Source: Deltaproteobacteria bacterium (GTDB lineage: Bacteria; Myxococcota; Myxococcia; Myxococcales; Anaeromyxobacteraceae). Taken from it: a stretch of DNA of 64,000 nucleotides. Where the stretch lies: NCBI GenBank assembly GCA_016214955.1, contig JACRMN010000023.1:398501-462500 (forward strand), in the 5' to 3' direction. Position numbers and translations under genes: made by a program. Numbering within the stretch: position 1 is the first letter of the stretch; the number at the start of each line of letters is the position of its first letter. The notes under the pieces are model-generated. The model searched no databases, was not told the DNA's origin, and was given only the letters and a program-made list of their open reading frames with translations. Below are positions 34,263 to 42,952 of the stretch, piece after piece.

Positions 34263-34511
34263 TCAGGCCTTGGCCTGCTTGCGCTCCAGGTAGGCGCAGA
34301 TGCGGGCGATGGTCTCGAAGTTCTCCGGGACCAGCTCCTCCTCGGCGACCTTGATGGAGAACTTCTCCTCCAGGAAGGTGACGATCTCCAGCATGCCGGT
34401 GGAGTCCACGTAGCCGCCCTCCAGCAGGGAGGTCTCGGGTCCGAGGGCGTTGGCGTCGCTCACGTAGAAGTTCTCGACGATGAACTTCTTCACCTGCGGT
34501 GCATGATTCAT
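34263..34511 (-). CDS. acyl carrier protein
   Basis: 82 residues. The phosphopantetheine serine is Ser37 in GGYVDSTGM, a variant of the usual DSL motif, and the fold is the normal four-helix carrier length. The ATG overlaps the asparagine-synthase stop (ATGA), so it is translationally coupled to it. Given an acyl-CoA-ligase-like gene nearby, it likely carries an acyl or aminoacyl group for modification of the locus polymer; the substrate is not known. Not the housekeeping AcpP, which is expected next to fabD. Confidence 0.88.
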   Translation of the reverse strand: MNHAPQVKKFIVENFYVSDANALGPETSLLEGGYVDSTGMLEIVTFLEEKFSIKVAEEELVPENFETIARICAYLERKQAKA

Positions 34512-36553
34512 GACGGACGGCTCTCCGTTTCGTTGGCGGGGCGAGGCCCGGCGCCGGGATGGGTCAGGCGATCGACGACGGTTCGGAAGGGCACGGCGGT
34601 GGCGCGCTCGGGCGGCCGTCGCACCAGCTGCTGGACCAGGAGACCGGTGGAGAGCACCCCCACCAGCGCCATGTTGTCCGCGTTGGAGAACTGGGCCCCG
34701 CCGCCGGAGGCCTGGCACTTCTTCCAGAGCCGGGCCACGCCCTCGGGCGCGAAGACCCCCGCCTGGCGCACCGCCTCCGGCGAGAGCGTCTCGCCCACCC
34801 ACTCCGGCGCCTGCGGCCCGACGAAGGACAGCGCGTCGGGCGCCCGGTAGGGCTGCTTGGGCCGCCGCAGGATCTCCTCGGGCACGAGCTGGCGGGCCGC
34901 CCGCTTCAGGACGTGCTTCTCGTCGAGGCCGCGCAGCTTGTAGCTGGGAGGCAGGGCGTTGGCCAGCTCGACCACGTCGGCGTCGAGGAACGGGAAGCGC
35001 CCCTCCACCGAGTTGGCCATGAGCATCCGGTCGCCCTGCGAGGCCAGCAGGTAGCCGGCCAGCAGGGTGCGCACCTCGAGGTACTGGTCCTGCGCCAGCG
35101 CGCGCCAGCGCGGGAACTCCGGCGGCAGGCTGGCCAGCAGGCGGCCCACCACGTCCACCTCGCCGGCGGCGCGCCGGACCTCCTCGGTGAACAGCCGCTG
35201 CAGCGCGGCAGCCGGGCCCCAGCGCGTCTGGTGGGCGAACCCGGGGAGCTTCCCCTGCTCCCGGTTGCGGCCGAAGAACTCGCGGGCCATGCCCTGCTGC
35301 GCCACCGGCGAGCGGGCCAGGTACGGGTAGAGCCGCTCCAGCAGGCGGGGCCTGGCCTTCGAGGCCGGCTGGCGCCCCCAGAAGCGGCGCACCTGCCCCT
35401 CGCGGAAGAGGTCGTAGCCGGCGAACATCTCGTCGGCGCCCTCGCCGGTGAGCACCACCTTGATGCCCGAGTCGCGCACCAGCCGCGAGAGCAGGAACAG
35501 CGGCGCCGGCGCGGTGCGAAGCAGGGGTCGCTCGGCGTGGAGCACCACCTCGGGGAAGACCTCGGCGATGTCGTTCGGGCCCACCACCACCTCGCGGTGG
35601 TCGCTGCCGATGCGGGCCACCGCGGCGCGCTGGTAGGAGGTCTCGTCGTACTCGGCGTTCTCGAAGCGCAGCGAGAAGGTGAGGAAGCGCTCCCCCTTCA
35701 CCCTCCGTCCCAGCGCCGCCACCAGGGAGCTGTCGAGCCCGCCGGAGAGGTAGCTGCCCACCGGCACGTCGGCGCGCAGCATGCGCAGCCGCACCGCCTG
35801 CTCCAGCGCCGCCTCCACCCGCTCGGCCGCCTCCGGCAGGGTGCCCTGGAAGCCCTCTCCCGGGGCGGCCGGGTACCGCGGCGTCCAGAAGGCCCGGTCG
35901 CGCACCGCGCCGTCGCGGTAGACGCGGACGTGGCCCGGCTCCAGCTCGGAGACCCCCTGGAACACCGCCTGCGGGGGGACCACCGTCCAGAAGGTGAAGG
36001 TCTCGGAGAGGCCCACCGGGTCGAGCGCGCGCGGCAGCTCGGGGGCGCCGGCGAAGAGGGCCCGGACCTCGCTGGCGAACCAGAGCCTCCCGCCCTGCTC
36101 CGCCAGGTAGAGGGGCCGCACGCCGAGCCGGTCGCGGGCCAGCACCAGGGCCTCGGCCCGGCCGTCCCAGAGCCCGACCGCGAACTGCCCGTTGAAGCGG
36201 GCGAAGGAGTCCTCCCCCCAGGCCTCCCAGGCGTGGACGATGACCTCGGTGTCGCTGCGCGTGCGGAAGCGGTGGCCCAGCGCCTGCAGCTCCTCGCGCA
36301 GCTCCAGGTAGTTGAAGATCTCGCCGTTGAAGACGATCCAGAGCGTCCCGTCCTCGTTGCACAGCGGCTGCTGGCCGGTGGCCAGGTCGATGATGGAGAG
36401 GCGCGCGTGCGCCAGGCCGGCCCGCGCGTCGCGGTAGAGCCCGAACTCGTCGGGCCCGCGGTGGCGCATGGCCCCGGCCATGGCGGTGAGGTCCTCGATG
36501 GATGGCGGCGCGGCCCCGGGCCGGAGGGCGACGCACCCCGCGATGCCGCACAT
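34508..36553 (-). CDS. asparagine-synthase-type glutamine amidotransferase
   Basis: 681 residues. Cys2 (MCGIAGC) is the N-terminal nucleophile of the class II glutaminase domain (about 1-210, with RHRGPDE and FNGEIFNY). The synthetase domain has the ATP-pyrophosphatase motif SGGLDSS (270-276). The reaction family transfers glutamine-derived ammonia to an adenylated carboxylate. Relatives are frequent in exosortase-associated polysaccharide loci, where the real substrate is unknown. One base separates it from the NAD-synthase-like gene upstream. Confidence 0.9.
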   Translation of the reverse strand: MCGIAGCVALRPGAAPPSIEDLTAMAGAMRHRGPDEFGLYRDARAGLAHARLSIIDLATGQQPLCNEDGTLWIVFNGEIFNYLELREELQALGHRFRTRSDTEVIVHAWEAWGEDSFARFNGQFAVGLWDGRAEALVLARDRLGVRPLYLAEQGGRLWFASEVRALFAGAPELPRALDPVGLSETFTFWTVVPPQAVFQGVSELEPGHVRVYRDGAVRDRAFWTPRYPAAPGEGFQGTLPEAAERVEAALEQAVRLRMLRADVPVGSYLSGGLDSSLVAALGRRVKGERFLTFSLRFENAEYDETSYQRAAVARIGSDHREVVVGPNDIAEVFPEVVLHAERPLLRTAPAPLFLLSRLVRDSGIKVVLTGEGADEMFAGYDLFREGQVRRFWGRQPASKARPRLLERLYPYLARSPVAQQGMAREFFGRNREQGKLPGFAHQTRWGPAAALQRLFTEEVRRAAGEVDVVGRLLASLPPEFPRWRALAQDQYLEVRTLLAGYLLASQGDRMLMANSVEGRFPFLDADVVELANALPPSYKLRGLDEKHVLKRAARQLVPEEILRRPKQPYRAPDALSFVGPQAPEWVGETLSPEAVRQAGVFAPEGVARLWKKCQASGGGAQFSNADNMALVGVLSTGLLVQQLVRRPPERATAVPFRTVVDRLTHPGAGPRPANETESRPS

Positions 36554-36554
36554 C

Positions 36555-37538
36555 TCAGGCCTCCGGCTTCTCTCCCACGCGCAGCGGCGCCTGGTGCAGG
36601 TATCGGCTGACGCGCCGCTTGGCCTCGATGTCCCGGTAGACCCGCTCCACCTGGGCGGCGGTGAGCTTCAGCACCGGCGCGGCCTCGGCGGGCGGCACCT
36701 GGTGGTTGTGGGCCCAGAGGCACAGGTCCATCTCGTGGTAGGGCAGCGCGAAGTAGAACTCCTCCTGCGTCTGCGGCAGGGAGAAGGTGTCGGTGGTGGG
36801 CGGCCGCCGGCGGATCTCCTCGGGCACCCCCAGGTACTCGGCGAGCGCGAACACCTGGGTCTTGTAGAGGTGGGCGATGGGCTTGAAGTCGGCGGCGCCG
36901 TCCCCCTGCTTCACGAAGAAGCCCTGGTCGTACTCCAGCAGGTTCGGCGTGCCGGCCACGGCGTAGTGGAGCCGATCGGCGTGGTAGTACTCCATCATCT
37001 TGCGGCCGCGCTGCTTGAAGTTGGTGGCCGCGACCATCTGCAAGTAGGCGGCCGGGGTCATCCGCACCGTGCGCTGGGCGCCGCCGGGCTCGGCGATGGT
37101 GAGCGCGGTGATGCTGAGCCGATCGCCCTCGAGCAGCGAGGGGATGGTGAGCTTGCACTTCCAGCCCTCGCCGTACTCCGGCACCACCTGGCGGATGGCC
37201 TCCAGCTGGCGCCGGTAGCAGCCCAGCCCCTCCAGCGCCGGTGCGATGTCCTCGACCAGGTAGCGGATGCCGAGGTGCTCGGCCAGCGTGCGGCCCAGCC
37301 GCGCCGCGTCGCCGGAGGTGTCGCGCTCCGGCATCAGCAGGCCGACGACGCGGTCCTTGCCCAGGGCACGCGTGCAGAGCGAGGCCACCACCGAGCTGTC
37401 GATGCCTCCGGACATGCCGACCACCGCGCCGCGCCGGCGCAGGCCGGCGAGCACCTGCTCGCGGATGGACTCCGCGATGCGGTCGGCCTCCTGCGCCAGG
37501 TCGATGCGGAGCACGTCGCGGTGAAAGGGCGTCGTCAT
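36555..37538 (-). CDS. nadE: NAD(+) synthase-like ATP-pyrophosphatase
   Basis: 327 residues, with no glutaminase domain. The ATP-binding motif SGGIDSS is at 43-49; the C-terminal half includes NFKQRGRKMMEYYHAD, the stretch VKQGDGAADFKPIAHLYKT and TTDTFSLPQ, characteristic of this family. It may amidate deamido-NAD using ammonia. Its position next to an amidotransferase and a carrier protein also allows a specialised amidation role. No ribosome site precedes the ATG. Confidence 0.85.
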   Translation of the reverse strand: MTTPFHRDVLRIDLAQEADRIAESIREQVLAGLRRRGAVVGMSGGIDSSVVASLCTRALGKDRVVGLLMPERDTSGDAARLGRTLAEHLGIRYLVEDIAPALEGLGCYRRQLEAIRQVVPEYGEGWKCKLTIPSLLEGDRLSITALTIAEPGGAQRTVRMTPAAYLQMVAATNFKQRGRKMMEYYHADRLHYAVAGTPNLLEYDQGFFVKQGDGAADFKPIAHLYKTQVFALAEYLGVPEEIRRRPPTTDTFSLPQTQEEFYFALPYHEMDLCLWAHNHQVPPAEAAPVLKLTAAQVERVYRDIEAKRRVSRYLHQAPLRVGEKPEA

Positions 37539-37547
37539 AGGGCGCGC

Positions 37548-37556
37548 AGCATATCA
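37548..37556 (-). promoter_or_regulatory. extended -10 element before the NAD-synthase-like gene
   Basis: Minus-strand TGATATGCT (an extended -10 with TATGCT) ends 9 bases before the nadE ATG. Transcription would start next to the start codon, and no Shine-Dalgarno sequence is present, so a leaderless message is plausible. No -35 match. Confidence 0.35.
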
Positions 37557-37673
37557 CCGCCGCCGCCAGTGAACCTCCCGTATTCTCGGGACCTTTGGCT
37601 CCGTCCGGGACCCCCTCGCCTCGCTGCACCGGCGCGGCGCGGGTGTTACCTTGGGCCCGGAGGTGCGCACCGC

Positions 37674-39242
37674 ATGTCACGGCTGCACGAATGGGTTCTC
37701 CGCCACGCCGAGAGGACGCCCGGGGCCCCGGCAGTCCACACGCTCGCGGTACGCCTCGACTACCAGGGCCTGGCGGCGCGGCTGCGCGCGCTGGCGGGCC
37801 ACCTCGCGGCCTCGGGCGTGGGCCCCGGCGATCGGGTGCTGGTGGCGCTCCCCAACACCCCGGCCACCGTGGTGGCCAGCCTGGCCATCCAGGCCCTGGG
37901 GGCCACGCCGGTCGAGGTGAACCGGGAGTGGAGCCCGGAGATCCTGGCCGACATCGCCGCGCGCACCGGGGTCCGCCAGGCATTCGGGTGGGGCCGCGAC
38001 GCCCGCGCATGGGGAAGGATCCGCGCCCTGCGCCCCATCGATCGACTCTGGATGGTGCACGGCGGGCCCCTCCCCGCGCCGCTCGTGGCCGATGCCGGCC
38101 CGGGTCCCGTCCACCTGCTCCTCGACGACGGCAGCTCCGATCCCGCCCTGGGCCCGGCGCCGGTCACCCCGCTGGGGGGCGCGGGGAGCGCCCCGGCGCT
38201 CATCCTCTACACCTCGGGGAGCACCGGCCAGCCCCGAGGCGTGGTCCAGACCCACGCCAACGTCGCCGCCAACACCCGCTCCATCGTCGAGTACCTGGGG
38301 CTCGGCCCCCAGGACCGGGCCCTGCTGGTGCTGCCGCTCTACTACTGCTACGGCCGCAGCGTGCTGCAGACCCACCTCTTCGCGGGGGGCTCGGTCTTCC
38401 TGGAGGGGCGGCTCGCCTTCCCGCGGGTGGTGATGCAGGCCATCGCCGCCGAGGGCTGCACCGGCTTCGCCGGCGTGCCCCTGACCTTCGAGCTCATCCG
38501 CCGGCAGGTGGACGTGGCGGCCATGAAGTTCCCGCGCCTCCGCTACCTCACCCAGGCCGGTGGGGCGATGGCCCCCGAGACCATCTCCTGGGTCCGCGGT
38601 GCCTTCCACCCGGCCCGGCTCTTCGTCATGTACGGGCAGACCGAGGCCACGGCCCGCCTCAGCTACCTGCCGCCGGAGCGGGCCGAGGAGAAGAAGGGCT
38701 CGATCGGCATCCCCATCCCCGGCGTCCACCTGGCGGTAGTCGACGAGGCCGGGCGTGAGTTGCCGATCGGCGAGACAGGCCACCTGGTGGCCCGCGGCGA
38801 CAACGTCACGCCGGGCTACCTCGACGAGCCGGAGGAGACCTCCGCCATCCTCCACGACGGCTGGCTCTGGACCGGCGACCTGGCCTTCCGCGACCCGGAC
38901 GGCTTCTTCTTCCACCAGGGGCGCTCCAAGGAGATCCTCAAGGTGGGCGGCCACCGGGTGAGCCCGGTGGAGATCGAGCACGTGGTGGCCGAGCATCCGG
39001 AGGTGGCCGAGGCGGCGGTCATCGGCGCTCCCGACCAGCTCATGGGCGAGCTGCCGGTGGCCTTCGTCGTGCCCCGGCCCGGCTGCGCGCCGACCCCCGA
39101 GGCGATCCAGCGCTTCTGCCGGGAGCGGATGGCGGCCTGGCGCGTCCCCGCCCGCGTTCACTTCCTGCCCTCGCTGCCGCGCAACGAGGCCGGGAAGCTG
39201 CTGCGCGCCCAGCTCCGCGCGCAAGAGAAGGCCCCGGCCTGA
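37674..39242 (+). CDS. AMP-forming acyl-CoA ligase-like protein
   Basis: 522 residues. The AMP-binding signature YTSGSTGQPRGV begins at 179; further motifs are YGQTEATARLSY, WTGDLAFRD and a late catalytic-loop Lys in PRNEAGKLLRAQL. It would adenylate a carboxylic acid and transfer it to CoA or a carrier protein. Relatives are encoded in exosortase-linked EPS loci. GGAGGTG lies upstream of the ATG. Divergent from the nadE-asnB-ACP operon, which supplies an acyl carrier and an amidotransferase, so a shared pathway is likely. Confidence 0.88.
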   Translation: MSRLHEWVLRHAERTPGAPAVHTLAVRLDYQGLAARLRALAGHLAASGVGPGDRVLVALPNTPATVVASLAIQALGATPVEVNREWSPEILADIAARTGVRQAFGWGRDARAWGRIRALRPIDRLWMVHGGPLPAPLVADAGPGPVHLLLDDGSSDPALGPAPVTPLGGAGSAPALILYTSGSTGQPRGVVQTHANVAANTRSIVEYLGLGPQDRALLVLPLYYCYGRSVLQTHLFAGGSVFLEGRLAFPRVVMQAIAAEGCTGFAGVPLTFELIRRQVDVAAMKFPRLRYLTQAGGAMAPETISWVRGAFHPARLFVMYGQTEATARLSYLPPERAEEKKGSIGIPIPGVHLAVVDEAGRELPIGETGHLVARGDNVTPGYLDEPEETSAILHDGWLWTGDLAFRDPDGFFFHQGRSKEILKVGGHRVSPVEIEHVVAEHPEVAEAAVIGAPDQLMGELPVAFVVPRPGCAPTPEAIQRFCRERMAAWRVPARVHFLPSLPRNEAGKLLRAQLRAQEKAPA

Positions 39243-39255
39243 TCGGGCCGGGGCC
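39230..39255. terminator. bidirectional terminator overlapping the ligase stop codon
   Basis: A perfect 10-bp stem GGCCCCGGCC/GGCCGGGGCC with the 6-base loop TGATCG; the stop codon of the acyl ligase lies in the loop. It separates that gene from the convergent sorting-signal protein gene. No U-tract on either strand. Confidence 0.6.
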
Positions 39256-39280
39256 CCGCCGCGGGCGGCGCGCGCGCCGG

Positions 39281-39466
39281 CTACTTCTTCTTGCGGCGCG
39301 CCACCAGCACGCCGCCGCCGGCGATCAGCGCCGCCACCACGCCGGCGGCCGCCGGGTCGAACTCGGGGACGGAGCGGCGGTGGCGCCCGCGGCGCTCCTC
39401 GGCCTCGGCGGAGGCTGCGGCCAGCAGCAGCACGGCGACGAACACTGCGCGAAGTACGTTGTGCAT
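39281..39466 (-). CDS. miniature VPEID-CTERM-like sorting-signal protein
   Basis: 61 residues. A signal peptide (about 1-22, ending SAEA) is followed by only about 10 basic residues (EERRGRHRRS), then VPEFD (33-37), one membrane helix (39-56) and the basic tail RRKKK (57-61). This tripartite end matches exosortase recognition signals of the VPEID-CTERM type. An exosortase E-like fusion is encoded 10 kb upstream in the same array. GGGGGAGA precedes the ATG. Likely substrate of that exosortase; after processing almost no protein would remain, so a peptide, lipid-handle or signalling role is possible. Confidence 0.82.
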   Translation of the reverse strand: MHNVLRAVFVAVLLLAAASAEAEERRGRHRRSVPEFDPAAAGVVAALIAGGGVLVARRKKK

Positions 39467-39572
39467 CGGATCTCCCCCGCGGAACTCGCGTCGGGAGCGG
39501 TGGCGCTCCCGGGAGCCAGTCTCGGCCCCGGCACCCGGGCACGCAACTCCCACGTGCCGGTGACTCCGCCAT

Positions 39573-41594
39573 TCAGACGGTGCCGGACGGCACCATCCGC
39601 CGCACCCCCTCGACCAGGCCCACACGGGGCTGCCAGCCGAGCAGCCCGGTGTTCTCACAGGCGAAGTCCAGGCGGGCCAGCGCCGAATGTAGCCGGTAGC
39701 CCGACACCGGCGACTTGCGCTTCAGGAGGCCGAGGAGCGGTTCGGTGAGCCTTCCCGCGGCGAACACGAAGGCGCGCGGCAGCCGCACCACCTTGGCGCC
39801 CGGCCCCAGCAGCTGCGCCAGCACCTGGTTCTGGGTGAGGCGAGCCGGGTCGACGAGCTGGATCACCTCCCCGCCGCGAAGCGGGCCGTCGAGCGCCGTC
39901 TGCACGGCGTCCACCACGTCGTCGATGTAGACCAGGGGAAGCTTCAGCTCGCCGTCGCCGAGCACCAGCCAGCGCCGGCCGGCGCGGCGCGCCACCGCGG
40001 GCGTGAGCAGGGGCAGGCGGCCACCGAAGATCTGGCCCGGGCGGAGGATGACCGCCGGGAGCCCGGCGGCGGCTGCGGCCCGCACCAGCTTCTCGGCCTC
40101 GAGCTTGGCCCGGGTGTACGGCCCCCGGTCGTCGGGCCGCGGCTCGTCGGCCGTGCGCTCGGAGAGGACACCTCCCTCGGAGCCGGCCCAGTCGACGACC
40201 GACATCGAGGAGACGTGCACCAGCTTGGACACGCCGTGACGCTGGCAGGCCTCCACCACGTTGCGGGTGCCGACCACCGTCCCGCGCTCGTGCTCCTCCC
40301 AGCCGCCCTTCATGGCCGCGCCGACGTGGATCACCGCCTTCACCCCGCGCACGGCCCGCTCCACGGCCTCGGGATCGCCCAGGTCGCCGACGACCACCTC
40401 GGCGCCCGGCGGGATCTCTGCCGGGTAGCGGCGCACCAGCAGGCGGACCCGGCGCCCGGCGAGGCGCTTCACCACCTCGCTGCCAAGCGCGCCGGAGGCG
40501 CCGGTGACCAGCACCTCGGCCTGCTCGAGCGCGGGCAGGCGCGCCAGGCGCGCGGCGTGATCGGCGTCCGCGGCTCGCGCCACTTCCTCCACCCAGCGCA
40601 CCACCGAGGTGGCCTCGCCCAGAGCCACCGGCGGCGGGCGGCCGCCCTCCAGCCCCTGGTAGAAGGCGCGCACCAGGCCGTGCAGGCCCTGGTAGGGCTT
40701 CACCACCTTGGTGGCGAACTTGACCACGCCCACCGGGACGTCGATCAGCGGCTGCAGCGAGTCGGTGAGCGCGTTGACCACCCGCTCCGCCGGCTTGGGG
40801 AGCGGCAGGGCCGAGCGCAGCGCCTTGAACATGAGGAACAGGTCGAGCCGGAGCACGCCGCGGGTGCCCTGGATGATGATCTGGCTCTGCATGGGCCGCA
40901 CGTTCCAGGAGAGCTGCACCTGGCCCATCCCGCGCCTGCAGCGCACCATGGTCCGCCACTCGTCCCAGGCCAGGTTGGGGTCGCCGCCGCGCGATTCCCA
41001 GAAGCCGCGCGCCTCCTCGATGGGGCCGAGGAAGGCCTCGAAGAGGTAGAAGGCGTGGATCCCCAGGTCGCGGAACGGGTAGCCCGGCGTGCGGTAGTGC
41101 GGCGGCAGCGGGCCGCCGCGATACGGCGGGTACATCGAGCCGCGGAGGATGTCGACCGAGACCACCTCGCCCAGCTTCCCGGCCCGGACCAGCGCCAGCG
41201 CCTTGACCACCTGCGGGTCGTAGAGCAACGAGTGGTTGACGGACGCCTGCAGGCCGCGGCTCTCGGCCGCGGCCGTCACCCGGCGGCAGTCCTCGACGCT
41301 GGTCGCCAGGGGCTTCTCCACCAGCACGTGGCAGCCCAGCTCGAGGGCCGAGCAGGCCACGTCGGCGTGGCTGTCCGGCGGGGTGAGCACGTGGATCACC
41401 GAGGCCCCGGCCTCGCGCAGCGCCGCCAGCGACGGGTAGGCGCGGCTGCCGACCCGCTCGGCGAAGGCCTGGGCGCGCGCCGGATCCAGGTCGACCACCC
41501 CGACCAGCTCCACGTTCTCCAGTCCGCGCAGCGCGGCAGCGTGATGCTCGGCGATGGCGCCGGTTCCCACCAGCCCTGCCCGGAATCGCGTCAT
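39573..41594 (-). CDS. Gfo/Idh/MocA oxidoreductase fused to an NAD-dependent epimerase/dehydratase
   Basis: 673 residues. Residues 1 to about 345 form a Gfo/Idh/MocA oxidoreductase: cofactor motif LVGTGAIAEHH, then TPPDSHADVA and VEKPLA. Residues about 352-673 are an extended SDR: VTGASGALGSEVV, the VSSMSVVDW block and a PYTRAKLEAE segment with the Tyr-x3-Lys pair. Both domains use NAD(P)-sugars, suggesting sequential steps in making a modified sugar nucleotide for the polymer. Starts 1 base after the upstream polymerase stop; downstream end is about 100 bases from the sorting-signal gene. Confidence 0.87.
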   Translation of the reverse strand: MTRFRAGLVGTGAIAEHHAAALRGLENVELVGVVDLDPARAQAFAERVGSRAYPSLAALREAGASVIHVLTPPDSHADVACSALELGCHVLVEKPLATSVEDCRRVTAAAESRGLQASVNHSLLYDPQVVKALALVRAGKLGEVVSVDILRGSMYPPYRGGPLPPHYRTPGYPFRDLGIHAFYLFEAFLGPIEEARGFWESRGGDPNLAWDEWRTMVRCRRGMGQVQLSWNVRPMQSQIIIQGTRGVLRLDLFLMFKALRSALPLPKPAERVVNALTDSLQPLIDVPVGVVKFATKVVKPYQGLHGLVRAFYQGLEGGRPPPVALGEATSVVRWVEEVARAADADHAARLARLPALEQAEVLVTGASGALGSEVVKRLAGRRVRLLVRRYPAEIPPGAEVVVGDLGDPEAVERAVRGVKAVIHVGAAMKGGWEEHERGTVVGTRNVVEACQRHGVSKLVHVSSMSVVDWAGSEGGVLSERTADEPRPDDRGPYTRAKLEAEKLVRAAAAAGLPAVILRPGQIFGGRLPLLTPAVARRAGRRWLVLGDGELKLPLVYIDDVVDAVQTALDGPLRGGEVIQLVDPARLTQNQVLAQLLGPGAKVVRLPRAFVFAAGRLTEPLLGLLKRKSPVSGYRLHSALARLDFACENTGLLGWQPRVGLVEGVRRMVPSGTV

Positions 41595-41595
41595 G

Positions 41596-42951
41596 TCACC
41601 ACCCCAGCTTCCAGCCGGTGTACCCCGTGAACGAGGCCACCAGCGCGATGCAGATCAGGAAGACTGCCCCCAGATCGCGGCGCGTGAACTCGACGTGGAA
41701 GCCGGGCTCGTGCCTGCGAATCGCGCCGTATAGCACGGCGGTCAAACCGATGTATACCCAGAGCGTGGTCTTGTAGTTGAAGGACAGGAACATCACGCCC
41801 ACCGCCATGCCCGCGACCGACGCCAGGATGGCGAGCGCCCAGATGCGCGCCACGGGCGGGAGCGGCGCGCGCAGCGCCGCCACCGGGATCTTGGTCGCCA
41901 GGTAGACGTTGGAGCTCCAGATCACCATGCCCGGCAGCCCCAGCTCGGCCGCTGCCAGGATGTAGCTGTTGTGGGCGGTGAGCCGGTGGTGCTCGATGAA
42001 GAGGCCGGTGCCGATCCCCACCACCGGCGAGCTGGCGAAGAGGTGCATGCCGACCCACCAGCACTCCAGCCGCTCCATGGTGGAGTCCTCGGCGCCGGAC
42101 CGGCCGCCCAGGAGCAGGACCGGGAGCGCCAGCAGCATCCCCAGGGCCAGCCCCTTGGCGATGCCGACCCGCTTCACGAAGTAGATGCCCAGCACCGTGA
42201 GGAACACCAGCTGCCCGCCGCGCGACTGGGTGAAGAGCGTGCAAAGGCCGATGCTCCCGGCCGCCAGCACCATGATGGCCATGCGGGTGAGGCTGCGCTT
42301 CCGCTCGTAGAAGGCGAAGGAGAAGGGCAGCGCCATGGCCAGGACCAGCGCCAGCTCGTTGGGATCCTCCAGGCTGCCGCGGAAGCGGACCCGGCCATTG
42401 ATGGAGGAGGTGCCGAAGAGACCCTCCTTCTCGCAGGAGTAGTCGGCGCCCGGATCGCCGTCGGCCTCGCAGTCGAGCCGGGTCTCGCAGGGGCGGCCGT
42501 CGTAGTTCCAGCGCATGTCGCCGTCGACGATGGTCACCCGGTAGCAGGCCGGATCCGCCAGCCCCTGGTGGACGCCGATGGCGGCCAGCACCAGCGAGAG
42601 GGCGAGCAGGAGCCCGCACAGGATCTCCAGGGCGCGGAAGGTCTGGAGCCCGTGGGCCACCAGCAGGTAGATGGCGAGGGGGATGGCCAGGGCCGCTGCC
42701 CGGGCAGGCGCCTGGCCCGGCCCGCGCAGGGTCACCGCCAGGATGCACCAGGCGAAGAAGGCCAGGGCCAGCAGGAGGTGGGGCGCCCGGCGGAGCTTGG
42801 TCAGGCCGATCCGCAGGTCGACCACGTACCCGAGCAGCGCCAGCCCGGCGGCCATGTGGAGGAGCGGCACGCCCCGGAGGCCGGCCACGTACTCCTGGGG
42901 GCGGAGGTAGTCCACCGCGACCAGCGCCAGCAGCCCGAGGAGCGCGAACAT
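41596..42951 (-). CDS. O-antigen polymerase/ligase family membrane protein
   Basis: 451 residues with about 11 hydrophobic helices and the conserved periplasmic loop (QSRGGQLVF) of the Wzy_C/O-antigen ligase family. It would polymerise lipid-linked repeat units at the periplasmic face or ligate glycan to an acceptor; exosortase loci often carry such proteins as putative O-glycosylation ligases. A 1-base gap on each side indicates tight operon structure. Wzy and WaaL-like activities are not separable by sequence. Confidence 0.85.
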   Translation of the reverse strand: MFALLGLLALVAVDYLRPQEYVAGLRGVPLLHMAAGLALLGYVVDLRIGLTKLRRAPHLLLALAFFAWCILAVTLRGPGQAPARAAALAIPLAIYLLVAHGLQTFRALEILCGLLLALSLVLAAIGVHQGLADPACYRVTIVDGDMRWNYDGRPCETRLDCEADGDPGADYSCEKEGLFGTSSINGRVRFRGSLEDPNELALVLAMALPFSFAFYERKRSLTRMAIMVLAAGSIGLCTLFTQSRGGQLVFLTVLGIYFVKRVGIAKGLALGMLLALPVLLLGGRSGAEDSTMERLECWWVGMHLFASSPVVGIGTGLFIEHHRLTAHNSYILAAAELGLPGMVIWSSNVYLATKIPVAALRAPLPPVARIWALAILASVAGMAVGVMFLSFNYKTTLWVYIGLTAVLYGAIRRHEPGFHVEFTRRDLGAVFLICIALVASFTGYTGWKLGW

Positions 42952-42952
42952 G

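Noticed and set aside
37500-37700. Prophage or insertion sequence near the nadE/acyl ligase divergence
   Set aside because: No transposase, terminal inverted repeat or target duplication; only normal promoter-region sequence.
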